Source: [Actinomadura] parvosata subsp. kistnae (GTDB taxonomy: Bacteria > Actinomycetota > Actinomycetes > Streptosporangiales > Streptosporangiaceae). Taken from it: DNA of 64,000 nt. Of this stretch, positions 48,922-56,956 are shown one piece after another. The stretch covers positions 682,001-746,000 of the forward strand of contig NZ_OOHJ01000022.1 in assembly GCF_900323885.1 (NCBI RefSeq), read 5' to 3'. Under the pieces are notes generated by a model. The model was not told where the DNA came from. It was given only the letters and a program-made list of their open reading frames with translations, and made no database searches. The translations under genes were made by a program, and so were the position numbers. Numbering within the stretch: the stretch's first letter is position 1; each line of letters begins with the position of its first letter.

Positions 48922-49886
48922 GCCCGCCTCCCCGCCATGACGCCCAGCCGGGGGTCGATGGCCCCGACGAGCAGGTCGATCAGCACGTTCATGACGATGA
49001 ACACCCCCGCCGCCAGCAGCACCCCGGCCTGCACCACCGCGTAGTCGCGGCGGCCGACGGCCTGCACGATGTAGGAGCCGACGCCCGGCAGGTTGAACAC
49101 GTGCTCCACGATCAGCGCGCCGCCCAGCAGGTACGCGGTCGTCGTCCCGATGAGCGTGACCACGGGGGTGGCGGCGTTGCGCAGGATGTGGTGCCTGACG
49201 ATGGACCACGGCGACTCGCCGCGCCCGACGGCGGCCGTCACGTACGGCTCGACCAGCACGCCCATGACGGCGTCGCGGGTGGTCCTGGCGGTCACCGAGA
49301 TGGAGAAGACCGACAGGACGGCGGCGGGCAGGATCATCGTGGCCAGGTTCGCGGCGGGGTCCCGGGTGAGCGGCACCCAGGAGCCGACCTGGAGGCCGAG
49401 CGCGTACCGGGAGAAGACGAACACGACCAGGCTGCCCAGCACGAACTCGGGCACGCTGACGCCGAGCCCGCTGAGCAGCCGGCCGGCCGCGCCGCCGCCG
49501 GTCGGGCGGGCCCGCACAGCGGTGAGCACGCCCAGCGGCACCCCGAGCAGCACGCTCGCGGCCACCGCCAGCACGGTCAGCTCGGCCGTGATCGGCAGGC
49601 GGGCCAGCAGCTCCGCGCCGACCGGCTGGCGGCTGATCATGGAGAAGCCGAAGTCGCCGCCGGCGACGGCGGCCAGCCAGTGCCCGTATTGCACGAAGAC
49701 CGGCTGGTCGAGCCCGTAGCGGGCGGCCAGCTCCGCCTTCTGCTCGGGGGTGGCGAACGGCCCGAGCACCGTCTCGGCGAAGCCGCCCGGCATCAGGCGG
49801 ACGGCGGCGAAGATCAGCACGGAGACGCCCAGGAGCGTGGCGGCCGAGCTGAGCGCCCGGCCGGACCACCACATCAGCAGCCGCAT
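48918..49886 (-). CDS. Peptide ABC transporter permease (DppB type)
   Basis: A 322-residue permease with six helices. First helix SAATLLGVSVLIFAAVRLMPGG, followed by RYGLDQPVFVQYGHWLAAVAGGDFGFS, a DppB hallmark. The coupling loop is AVGRGESPWSIVRHHILRNAATPVVT. It ends FIVMNVLIDLLVGAIDPRLG. Starts at ATG 49886, two bases after the binding-protein stop. Partner of the DppC-like permease with ATGA overlap. Confidence 0.92.
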   Translation of the reverse strand: MRLLMWWSGRALSSAATLLGVSVLIFAAVRLMPGGFAETVLGPFATPEQKAELAARYGLDQPVFVQYGHWLAAVAGGDFGFSMISRQPVGAELLARLPITAELTVLAVAASVLLGVPLGVLTAVRARPTGGGAAGRLLSGLGVSVPEFVLGSLVVFVFSRYALGLQVGSWVPLTRDPAANLATMILPAAVLSVFSISVTARTTRDAVMGVLVEPYVTAAVGRGESPWSIVRHHILRNAATPVVTLIGTTTAYLLGGALIVEHVFNLPGVGSYIVQAVGRRDYAVVQAGVLLAAGVFIVMNVLIDLLVGAIDPRLGVMAGRRA

Positions 49887-49888
49887 GG

Positions 49889-51505
49889 CTATCGCGACTT
49901 CTTCACGCGGGCGTCGGCGACCAGGCGCAGCACGTTGCCGTAGCCCTCGGTGGCGTACAGGCTCGGGCTGAGCTGGTCGGCCCGGTAGGCGACCGTGGCC
50001 GGGCGGGTCACCAGCGGGATCATCTGGGCGTCCGCGTCGGCCTTGGCGCACACCTGGGCCAGCGCCTCGTCCCTGCCCTCCGCCTGCTTGTTGGCCGCGT
50101 CGATGAGCGTGCTCAGCTCCTTGTCCGGCTTCATGAAGCCGGCGTTGAAGCCGGCCGTCTCCGGGTTCCACCACTTGGTGACCATGCCGGGGTCGGCGTA
50201 GCCGGCGAACCACGACAGGGCGGCGTCGAACTCGGCGGGCGCCTTGCCGTACACCTTGCCGGACCAGCTCGCCTCGTCCATTTGCTCGATCTTGACGGTG
50301 ATGCCGGCCTGCTGCAGGTTCTGCTGGATGACCTGGGCGACGGCGGGGGCGGGCTCGGTGTTGAAGATGGTCAGTGTGAACGACAGGCCCTCGGCGCCCG
50401 CCTCGGCCAGCAGCTTCTTGGCCTCCTCCACGCTCTTCGCGGCCGATGGGAGCGTGGCCGGGTCGCACGAGCCCGGCAGGCCGGCCGGGGTGATCGCGGT
50501 CGGCTTCCCCTTGCCGCCGAGCGCGATGTCGGCGATCTGCTGGGCGTCCAGCGCGATATTGATGGCCTGGCGCACCTTGGGGTCGGCGAGCTTCGAGCCC
50601 GGCTTCAGGCTGTTGAGCATCAGGTAGTAGAAGTCCGTGGTCGCCTGGGTGACGACCTTGACGTCCTTCGCGCCGGCCAGCATCGACGCCGAGTCCACGT
50701 TGCCCAGCGTGGCCAGGGCGGCGCCGCCGTTCTGCAGGGCCGCGATGCGGGCGGCCTCCTCGGGGGCGATCGTGATGTTCAGCGTGTCGGCGGCCGGCTT
50801 GCCCTGGTTCCAGTACGTGTCGTTGCGCTTGAACGTCCACGACACGTCCTGGCGGTGATTGTCCACCACGTACGGGCCGGTGCCCAGCAGCGTCGTGGCC
50901 GGGTCCACCGACTTGTCGCCGATCTCCTTCATCGGCAGGATCGCGGCCGGCACGTTGGCCAGGGCCGCGAGGAACGGCGTGTACGGCTCCTTCAGCGTCA
51001 CCTTGACCCGGTCGTCGCCGTCCTTCACGATCTCGTCCACCGGCCCGAGCTGGCCCGCCCACACGCCCTTCGAGGCCAGCAACCGCTTGAGGCTGCCCAC
51101 GACGTCGTCGGCCGTCATCTTCCTGCCGTTGGAGAAGGCCACCCCCTTGCGCAGGTGGAAGACGTACGTGCGGTCGTCGGGGGTGTCCCACTTCTCGGCG
51201 AGCAGCGGCTGGACGCTGAAGTCGGGGCCCACCGTGACCAGCGTCTCGTACGACAGCGACAGCAGCTGCCAGGTCGTGGCCACGTCGGCGAGCTGCGGGT
51301 CGTAGCCGGTGGCGGCGCCGCTGTCGATGTGCACCTGGAGGTTGAGCGTGCCGCCCGGGGCGAGCGCCTGGTCGGCGACGGCCAGGAAGCCGGGGGCGGC
51401 CGTCTCCTGGGCGGCGGCTTGCGGGGTGGTGGTCGTTCCGGTGGCGGCGCAGGCCGAAGCCAGCAGGGCTGCCGCGACACCGCAGGCCAGGCGCGGGTAA
51501 CGCAT
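49889..51505 (-). CDS. Peptide ABC transporter substrate-binding lipoprotein (SBP family 5)
   Basis: A 538-residue lipoprotein: signal with lipobox ASAC (Cys19), Thr/Ala linker, then SBP_bac_5. Landmarks: YDPQLADVATTWQLLSLSYETL, LAEKWDTPDDRTYVFHLRKGVAFSNGR, TGPYVVDNHRQDVSWTFKRNDTYW, DPKVRQAINIALDAQQIA. It delivers peptides, or another peptide-like ligand, to the DppBCDF-type transporter that follows. It starts 15 nt after the amine-oxidase stop, linking amine oxidation and uptake in one transcript. Confidence 0.92.
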   Translation of the reverse strand: MRYPRLACGVAAALLASACAATGTTTTPQAAAQETAAPGFLAVADQALAPGGTLNLQVHIDSGAATGYDPQLADVATTWQLLSLSYETLVTVGPDFSVQPLLAEKWDTPDDRTYVFHLRKGVAFSNGRKMTADDVVGSLKRLLASKGVWAGQLGPVDEIVKDGDDRVKVTLKEPYTPFLAALANVPAAILPMKEIGDKSVDPATTLLGTGPYVVDNHRQDVSWTFKRNDTYWNQGKPAADTLNITIAPEEAARIAALQNGGAALATLGNVDSASMLAGAKDVKVVTQATTDFYYLMLNSLKPGSKLADPKVRQAINIALDAQQIADIALGGKGKPTAITPAGLPGSCDPATLPSAAKSVEEAKKLLAEAGAEGLSFTLTIFNTEPAPAVAQVIQQNLQQAGITVKIEQMDEASWSGKVYGKAPAEFDAALSWFAGYADPGMVTKWWNPETAGFNAGFMKPDKELSTLIDAANKQAEGRDEALAQVCAKADADAQMIPLVTRPATVAYRADQLSPSLYATEGYGNVLRLVADARVKKSR

Positions 51506-51520
51506 GGGCCTCGTCTCCTC

Positions 51521-53425
51521 TTAGTGGCAGGATGAGCGTCCGGAGGCGCTCGGCGGGACGTCGAGCGTGGGGTTGCGGTCGAAGAAGCCGACCGGCTTGA
51601 GAACGAACCCGCAGGTGTCGACCGGCATGATCGGCCAGTCCTCGGTGCGGGGGAAGTGCGTCAGGCCGAACGTGTGCCACAGCACGATGTCCTGCCCGTC
51701 GATGTCGCGGTCGGCCCTGGTGTAGGCGGGCAGGCCCGCGCCGCCGGGATGCTGGTTCACCAGGTCGCCGGCGGGATAGCGCTCCGCGGGGTGGTAGCGG
51801 GTGACCCACAGGTGCCGGGTCGCGAACTCGGCCCTGCGGTGGATGCTGGACCCCTCGGCGGCCATCAGCGTCGGCTTGCCCTCGGGGAACAGCGCGTAGC
51901 CGACCGGGCCGCCGAGGCGGTTGCGCACGCCGGGGTTGACGACGTGCCAGGTGCGCTCCGCCTTCAGGTCGGCGTCGCGCCCGGCCTCCCGCTCGGTACG
52001 CAGCCGGGTCGCCGCGCGGCCGAACGCGTTGCCGTGCTCGCTGTCCAGCCGCCTGGCCTCGACCTCGTCCACGGCGTTGGCCACGCCGTCCACGGTCATG
52101 TCGAGCCGGGCGCTGAACAGGTGCTGGTGGTACGGCGCCGCCAGGCCCGGCGCCACCTCCGAGGCGTACGGGGCGGCCCGGTCGTCGTAGGCGCCGGTGA
52201 AGACGATGCCGGTCGCCTTGACCTCCAGCTCGATCGTGCCGTCGAGGTAGAGGTACCAGTAGAAGCCGTAGTCGTAGTTGCCGACAGTGACGAAGAACGA
52301 GATGACCAGGCGGCGCTGCCTGCGCGTCTCCCGGGAGCCGTTGGCCGGGTCGGTGTGCTTCCACAGCACCCCGTAGTCCTCCTCGTGCATGCAGATCGCG
52401 TTCTTGATCACCTTTGGCACGCCGGCGCCATCGGTGACGACGACGTCGAAGTAGGTGATCTCGCCGAGGCAGTCGCAGCCGAGCTCCAGGGAGTTGGCGA
52501 GCTTGCCGAGCTGGTACTCGCCGGTGTCGAAGTAGTTCTGCCAGAAGCGGATCGGGCTCGGGTCGCCGTACGGGACCACCATCTCGGCCACCGACGCCCG
52601 GTAGACGATCGGCCGGATGCGGCCGCCGTCCTCGAACCCGATGCGGTGCAGCGTCAGGCCCTCGCGCATGTCGTAGCCGAGGCGCAGGCTCCACTTCTCC
52701 CACGTGACCAGCGGGCCGTCGACCGTGAAGCTGGGGCCCTCCGGCTGGGTGATGTGGATGGGCTTCTGCGTGGTGCGGTGCTCGACGTTCGTGTAGTCGC
52801 CGCTCTCCTGCGGGATCGGCTGGGGGCCGGTGTCGACGATCTCCAGCACCTCGCCCTTGACCAGGTCCACGTACGCGACCAGGCCGTCCACGGGGTGCGC
52901 CCACGGAAGGCTCTCCGGGGTCGGCATCAGGTGCGCCAGCACCCTGGCGACCCGCCGGCCCTCCTCCTTCGGCAACGCGAAGTGGCCGGCGCTGAGCGCG
53001 GCCAGGTAAACGCTCGCCGGGTCGTCGATCCCCCTTCTCGCCAGGGCCTTCGCCCAGCCGGGGTCCTCGCGCAGCACCTTGCGGACGAGGGCGTGCTCCT
53101 CGTCCAGCATCGGCACCTGGCCGTCGGTCAGCGGGTCGATCGGCCCCGTGGCCGCCACCCGGCCTTCGCTGATCGACACGACCACGTCCTGCGCGGCCTC
53201 GGTGGCCAGGTCCAGCAGGAGCGCGCGGGCCTGGCGGGCCGGGCGGGCGGCGCCGTCCTCGTACGCCAGCACCTCACCCTTCGGCGGCTCCTCCAGCCCG
53301 AGGTAGGCCACCCGGACCGTCTCCGTCAGCAGGCCCTCGGTCATGAGAACCCGTCTGACCTCGTCGATCTCCTGTGCGGCGAGCGGGTCGAGAGGGTGGG
53401 GACACTTTCCGGCGGACAGGTGCAA
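51521..53425 (-). CDS. Copper amine oxidase (primary-amine oxidase)
   Basis: A 634-residue TPQ-type amine oxidase. The topaquinone precursor is Tyr384 in VGNYDYGFYW; copper ligands His433 and His435 are in YHQHLFS, and the third His is in WHTFGLTHF. The catalytic-base Asp is in YFDTGEYQLGK. These positions are about two residues from those of the Arthrobacter globiformis enzyme (Tyr382, His431, His433, from memory), which supports the TTG start at 53425 (AAAGGGG eight bases upstream) over the internal ATG 28 codons later. Reaction: R-CH2-NH2 + O2 + H2O to aldehyde + NH3 + H2O2. No signal peptide, so probably cytoplasmic. First gene of the operon, divergent from LacI. Confidence 0.94.
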   Translation of the reverse strand: MHLSAGKCPHPLDPLAAQEIDEVRRVLMTEGLLTETVRVAYLGLEEPPKGEVLAYEDGAARPARQARALLLDLATEAAQDVVVSISEGRVAATGPIDPLTDGQVPMLDEEHALVRKVLREDPGWAKALARRGIDDPASVYLAALSAGHFALPKEEGRRVARVLAHLMPTPESLPWAHPVDGLVAYVDLVKGEVLEIVDTGPQPIPQESGDYTNVEHRTTQKPIHITQPEGPSFTVDGPLVTWEKWSLRLGYDMREGLTLHRIGFEDGGRIRPIVYRASVAEMVVPYGDPSPIRFWQNYFDTGEYQLGKLANSLELGCDCLGEITYFDVVVTDGAGVPKVIKNAICMHEEDYGVLWKHTDPANGSRETRRQRRLVISFFVTVGNYDYGFYWYLYLDGTIELEVKATGIVFTGAYDDRAAPYASEVAPGLAAPYHQHLFSARLDMTVDGVANAVDEVEARRLDSEHGNAFGRAATRLRTEREAGRDADLKAERTWHVVNPGVRNRLGGPVGYALFPEGKPTLMAAEGSSIHRRAEFATRHLWVTRYHPAERYPAGDLVNQHPGGAGLPAYTRADRDIDGQDIVLWHTFGLTHFPRTEDWPIMPVDTCGFVLKPVGFFDRNPTLDVPPSASGRSSCH

Positions 53426-53540
53426 CGTTCGGCCCCTTTCTGCTGCCGGAACGTTCCGGCAAGTTTCGCGATAACCTAACCGCGTCCGCCGGAGGGCACA
53501 AGACCTGGAGCCCAGCCGAAACACATCGTTTACGGGACGC

Positions 53541-53770
53541 GCGGCGCGGAAGGGGCGCGGACGGGCCGCTAGGAGCAGGGCGCGCGCGGAAGGGCGCGGA
53601 CGGGGCGCTAGGAGCAGGGCGCGGGAAGGGCGCGGACGGGCCGCCACGAGCAGGGCGCGCGGAAGGGCCGCGGGCGGGGCGCTACGAGCAGGGCGCGGAA
53701 GGGGGCGCGCATGGGCCGCCACGAGCAGGGCGCGGAAGGGGCGCGGATGGGTCGCTACGATCAGGGCGTG
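53541..53770. repeat. Six tandem repeats of about 37 bp over the LacI start
   Basis: The core GAGCAGGGCGCGGAAGGG(G)CGCGGA recurs with anchors at 53573, 53612, 53648, 53686, 53723 and 53759 (spacings 39, 36, 38, 37, 36). The last units carry GAAGGGG ribosome sites and ATGs at 53711 and 53747 that are in frame with each other. The tract occupies the divergent promoter region of the amine-oxidase operon and the LacI gene. Confidence 0.93.
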
Positions 53771-54865
53771 CACGCAGACGAGCCGGTCACGATCCTCACC
53801 GTCGCCCGCGAGGCGGGGGTCTCCAAGACGACCGCCTCCGACGCGTTGCGCGGCTCAGGACGCGTCTCCGAACGCACCCGCGAGACCGTCGTCGCGGTCG
53901 CCGAACGGCTCGGCTACGTGCCCAACGGCTCGGCCCGCCACCTGCGCAAGGCCAGCACCGGCACGATCGGGCTGCACGTGCCCGAGGTGCTGACCCGCTC
54001 CTCGTACTACATGTCGTTCGTGTTCGGCGTGGTCGAGCAGGCCGCCCGGCACGACTACGACGTCACCCTGATCACCTCGGGCCAGCGCCGCGCCCGCCCG
54101 CCCCGCGTGGACGGCCTCGTCCTCGGCGACCCGCTCGGCGGAGACCCCGTCGTGGAGAGCCTGATGGCCACCGGGCTGCCGACCGTCTCGTGCGAGCGTT
54201 TCCCCGGCTCCCGGCAGGCGGACGGCGTCGTATGGTCCGAACACGCGCTCATGCTCACCCGCCTCCTCGACCACCTGCTCGCGACGGGGGCGAGACGGCC
54301 GGGGCTCATCGTGGCGGGCGACGAGAGCGACTGGGCGGCCAGCGTGCACCGGGGATACCAGGAGTGGTGCGCCGGGCGGGGGGTCGCGCCGCTGGTGAGC
54401 AGGGTCTCGTTCGACGCGACCGGCGACGAGGTCCGCGCCGCCGCCCGCGCCCTCCTCGGAAGGGGCCACGGCGCGCCCGGGACCGGCGGCGGCACGCCCG
54501 GGACCGGAGGCGGCGCGCTCGCGACGGGCGGCGGCGCGCTCGCGCGGAACGATGACACGCCCCGGACCGGCGGCGCGGAGGTGCCGATGGACGCGCTCGT
54601 GTGCGCTCCCGCCGGGGCGGCGACCGAGGTGGCGCCGCTGCTGCGGGAGGCCGGCGGCAGGGTGCGGCTCGCTTCCTGCGTCGACAGCGCCGCCACGCGC
54701 CAGGCCGACCCGCCCATCACCGCGATCGACCTGCGGCCGCGCGAGGCGGGGGCGAGCTGTGCAGAGCTGCTGTTCGAGCTGCTGTCGGGCACGGCACAGC
54801 CGGGCACGGAGCGCGTCCACCCGATCGAGCTGCAGATCCGCGCCTCCACCGCACCCCGCCCGTAG
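53747..54865 (+). CDS. LacI-family transcriptional regulator
   Basis: A 372-residue regulator from ATG 53747 (GAAGGGG five bases upstream); an in-frame ATG at 53711 adds 12 residues and GTG 53768 removes seven. The HTH with hinge is visible as ILTVAREAGVSKTTASDALRGSGRVSERTRETV followed by LGYVPNGSARHL. The effector domain is periplasmic-binding-like (IGLHVPEV, VDGLVLGDP, GLPTVSCERF). A 35-residue Gly/Thr/Ala-rich insertion of five heptapeptides (residues 242-276) interrupts the second lobe. It is divergent from the amine-oxidase/transport operon and is the obvious candidate regulator. Its stop is triplicated by a 12-bp repeat. Confidence 0.9.
   Translation: MGRYDQGVHADEPVTILTVAREAGVSKTTASDALRGSGRVSERTRETVVAVAERLGYVPNGSARHLRKASTGTIGLHVPEVLTRSSYYMSFVFGVVEQAARHDYDVTLITSGQRRARPPRVDGLVLGDPLGGDPVVESLMATGLPTVSCERFPGSRQADGVVWSEHALMLTRLLDHLLATGARRPGLIVAGDESDWAASVHRGYQEWCAGRGVAPLVSRVSFDATGDEVRAAARALLGRGHGAPGTGGGTPGTGGGALATGGGALARNDDTPRTGGAEVPMDALVCAPAGAATEVAPLLREAGGRVRLASCVDSAATRQADPPITAIDLRPREAGASCAELLFELLSGTAQPGTERVHPIELQIRASTAPRP
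54470..54574 (+). repeat. Five 21-bp repeats inside the LacI gene
   Basis: Five diverged 21-bp units (54470, 54491, 54512, 54533, 54554) encode the heptapeptides GAPGTGG, GTPGTGG, GALATGG, GALARND and DTPRTGG. Insertion keeps the frame and lies in a predicted surface loop of the effector-binding domain. Confidence 0.85.
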
Positions 54866-54892
54866 AACCGCCCGTAGAACCGCCCGTAGAAC
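54857..54892 (+). repeat. Three 12-bp repeats triplicating the LacI stop codon
   Basis: CGCCCGTAGAAC occurs three times in tandem from 54857. The first unit carries the LacI stop TAG; the next two repeat it in frame. A fourth, diverged unit follows. Confidence 0.95.
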
Positions 54893-54913
54893 CGCCCGCA
54901 GCAGCCCGGCGGG

Positions 54914-55960
54914 TCAGGCGAGCGTCGCGGCGATCTGGTCGGCGGCGGTCGCCAGCCAGTCGGGCCGGGCGTTGCCCAGCAGGTGGTCGCCGTGCGGAAT
55001 GCGCAGGTACCGGCCGTGGGGCGCCAGCCGGGCCAGCGCCGCGCCGTCGGTCACGCCCGGGATGACGTCCTGGCCGCCGTCCACCACGAGCAGCGGGCAG
55101 GTGATCGCCGGGGCGAGCGCGGACAGGTCCACCCGGCCCGCGAAGCGGCGGGCCGCGTCCTCGCCACCGGCGCGGCTGACGAGCAGGTCCCGCACGGGTT
55201 GGGGCAGCTCGTCCCAGTCCAGCCGGAAGGGGCCGCTGACGGTGACCGCGGTGACGACGCGGGGCTCCTTCGCGGCGCTCTCGGCGACGTAGTAGCCGCC
55301 GAGGCTGAGCCCGACGAGCCCCACGCGCCGGGCCCCGAGGGCGTCGGCGACCTGGCCGATGACGTGGTGGTAGTCGGCGCGGATCGTGGTCGTGGCCGCG
55401 AGCACGCCCTGGCCCGGCCCGTCCATGGTGAACACGGTCAGGCCCCTGCGCAGCAGCTCGTCCGTCACGGCGTGGAACTCCTCCTTGCTCGAATCGAGCC
55501 CGGGCACCACCACGACCACCGCCCCGCCACCGTCCGGCCCTCCCGGCCCGCCGGCGCGATCCGGCCTCCGCAACCAGCCGGCGAAGCCCGGCCCTTCGAC
55601 GCGGCGCGCTCGCGGGTCCAGGAGCTCCAGCGCGCGGCCCATGGCGGCGTCGGCCTCGGCGGCGGCGAGCGCGCTCTCCTCGCCCGGCCCCAGCGTGGCG
55701 AAGTGGAACCAGCGGGCGGCCGTCATGAAGTGCCCGCCCGCCGAGATCGCCGTGGCGGCCTCGCCGGCCCGCGCCAGATGCCCGCGCGCGACCCGCATGA
55801 AGGTCTCGCCCCATCGGCCCAGGTCGGTCAGCTCGCCGGTGACGCGCAGGTACTCGTGCACGTCCAGCCCGGCTCCCGTCGCGCGCGACAGGTTCGCGGC
55901 AGCGAAGGCGGCGGCAGCGGACGCGGCGGCCGAGGTGGTGGCGGAGGTGGTGGCGTTCAT
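54914..55960 (-). CDS. FrsA/DHPON hydrolase-like alpha/beta hydrolase
   Basis: A 348-residue alpha/beta hydrolase with a long helical N-terminal extension (about 130 residues: Ala-rich start, RWGETFMRVARGHLARAGEA, FHFATLGPGEES). Catalytic elements: oxyanion VVVVPGLDSSKEEF, FTMDGPGQG, nucleophile GLSLGG, Asp in VDGGQDVIPG, His in PHGDHLLGN. This layout resembles 2,6-dihydroxypseudooxynicotine hydrolase and FrsA-like esterases that cleave C-C or ester bonds. ATGA overlap with the MDR gene, whose transcript it shares. Substrate unknown. Confidence 0.86.
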   Translation of the reverse strand: MNATTSATTSAAASAAAAFAAANLSRATGAGLDVHEYLRVTGELTDLGRWGETFMRVARGHLARAGEAATAISAGGHFMTAARWFHFATLGPGEESALAAAEADAAMGRALELLDPRARRVEGPGFAGWLRRPDRAGGPGGPDGGGAVVVVVPGLDSSKEEFHAVTDELLRRGLTVFTMDGPGQGVLAATTTIRADYHHVIGQVADALGARRVGLVGLSLGGYYVAESAAKEPRVVTAVTVSGPFRLDWDELPQPVRDLLVSRAGGEDAARRFAGRVDLSALAPAITCPLLVVDGGQDVIPGVTDGAALARLAPHGRYLRIPHGDHLLGNARPDWLATAADQIAATLA

Positions 55961-56880
55961 CGTGATGCTCCGATCGTCAGGACGGCCTTGCCGCGGATCC
56001 GGCGTTCACGCAGGTCGGCGAGCACGTCGGCGGTCCGGCTCCAGTCCTCGGTGCGGCCGATCTCGGGGTGCAGCCGCCCATCGGCCACCAGGCGCAGCAG
56101 GGTCTCCAGGTCGCGCCGGTAGGGGGCGCCCGCGTAGTGGAAGTGCCTGATCACGCCGTTCTCCGGCCCGGCGAACAGGTCGAAGAAGTTCAGGGTCACC
56201 GGTGTGCGGCTGACCTGGCCGAACCAGATCAGCGTCCCGCCGGGGACCAGCCGGGCCAGCGCGGCCGGCAGGGCGGCGCCGCCCGTGGATTCCAGCACCA
56301 CGTCGAACGGCCCGCCCGCGTCGGCGGCGTCGCGGACGACCGCCGTGGCGCCCAGCTCGCGCAGGCGCGCGCCGCGCTCCTCCGTGGCGGTCACCGCCGT
56401 CACCTCGGCCCCGGCCGCCGCGGCCAGCTCGGTCAGGTAGTGGCCTACCCCGCCGGAGGCGCCGGTCAGCAGGATGCGCAGGCCGGCCACCACGCCGGCC
56501 GCGCGCAGCAGCCGGAGCGCGGTGATCCCGGCCAGCGGCAGGGCGGCCGCCTGGACGGCGGTGACCTCGCGGGGCAGGACGGCGACCGAATGGGTGGGCA
56601 CGGTCGCGTACTCGGCCCACCCGGCCATGGGCGGGTGACCGACGACGCGGGCGCCGACGGGCGGGCCCGAGCCGTCCGCGGCGGCCTGCACGACGAGCCC
56701 GGCCACGTCCTTGCCCGGTCTGAGCCCGGGTCGCGGCGCTTCCAGCAGGAACGTCTCCCCGCGGTTGGGCGAGAACGCCTCGACCTTGATCAGCACTTCG
56801 TCCGGCGCGGGCACGGGCTGGGCGTCCTGCGCGAACTCGACCAGCCGGGCCGGATCCCCTGTGGGCAACAATCTCCGCAT
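55957..56880 (-). CDS. Zinc-free medium-chain dehydrogenase/reductase (quinone oxidoreductase-like)
   Basis: A 307-residue MDR. Substrate-domain motif VLIKVEAFSPNRGETFLL and PGKDVAGLVVQ; nucleotide-binding LLTGASGGVGHYLTELAAAAGAEV; later DVVLESTGGAALPAAL and C-terminal GKAVLTIG. The structural-zinc cysteines of alcohol dehydrogenases are absent, as in quinone or enoyl reductases using NADPH. First in a two-gene unit with the hydrolase and divergent from a LysR regulator over a strong palindrome, so LysR control is likely. Confidence 0.9.
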   Translation of the reverse strand: MRRLLPTGDPARLVEFAQDAQPVPAPDEVLIKVEAFSPNRGETFLLEAPRPGLRPGKDVAGLVVQAAADGSGPPVGARVVGHPPMAGWAEYATVPTHSVAVLPREVTAVQAAALPLAGITALRLLRAAGVVAGLRILLTGASGGVGHYLTELAAAAGAEVTAVTATEERGARLRELGATAVVRDAADAGGPFDVVLESTGGAALPAALARLVPGGTLIWFGQVSRTPVTLNFFDLFAGPENGVIRHFHYAGAPYRRDLETLLRLVADGRLHPEIGRTEDWSRTADVLADLRERRIRGKAVLTIGASR

Positions 56881-56934
56881 GCGGCCATGGAACCGGCATC
56901 CGGCCCGCTTCCTCCAACAACGGTCGATCCAGCG

Positions 56935-56953
56935 CGACAACCATCGGTTGTCG
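56935..56953. promoter_or_regulatory. Perfect palindrome in LysR/MDR divergent promoter
   Basis: CGACAACC-ATC-GGTTGTCG, with 8-bp perfect arms, ends three bases before the LysR start at 56957. The position between divergent genes fits autoregulation by LysR and control of the MDR-hydrolase unit. Confidence 0.75.
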
Positions 56954-56956
56954 CCT

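Noticed and set aside
53426-53773. N-terminal extension of the amine oxidase into the 37-bp repeat tract
   Set aside because: The extension is repeat-derived Ala/Arg/Pro text. Catalytic residue numbering fits the TTG start at 53425.
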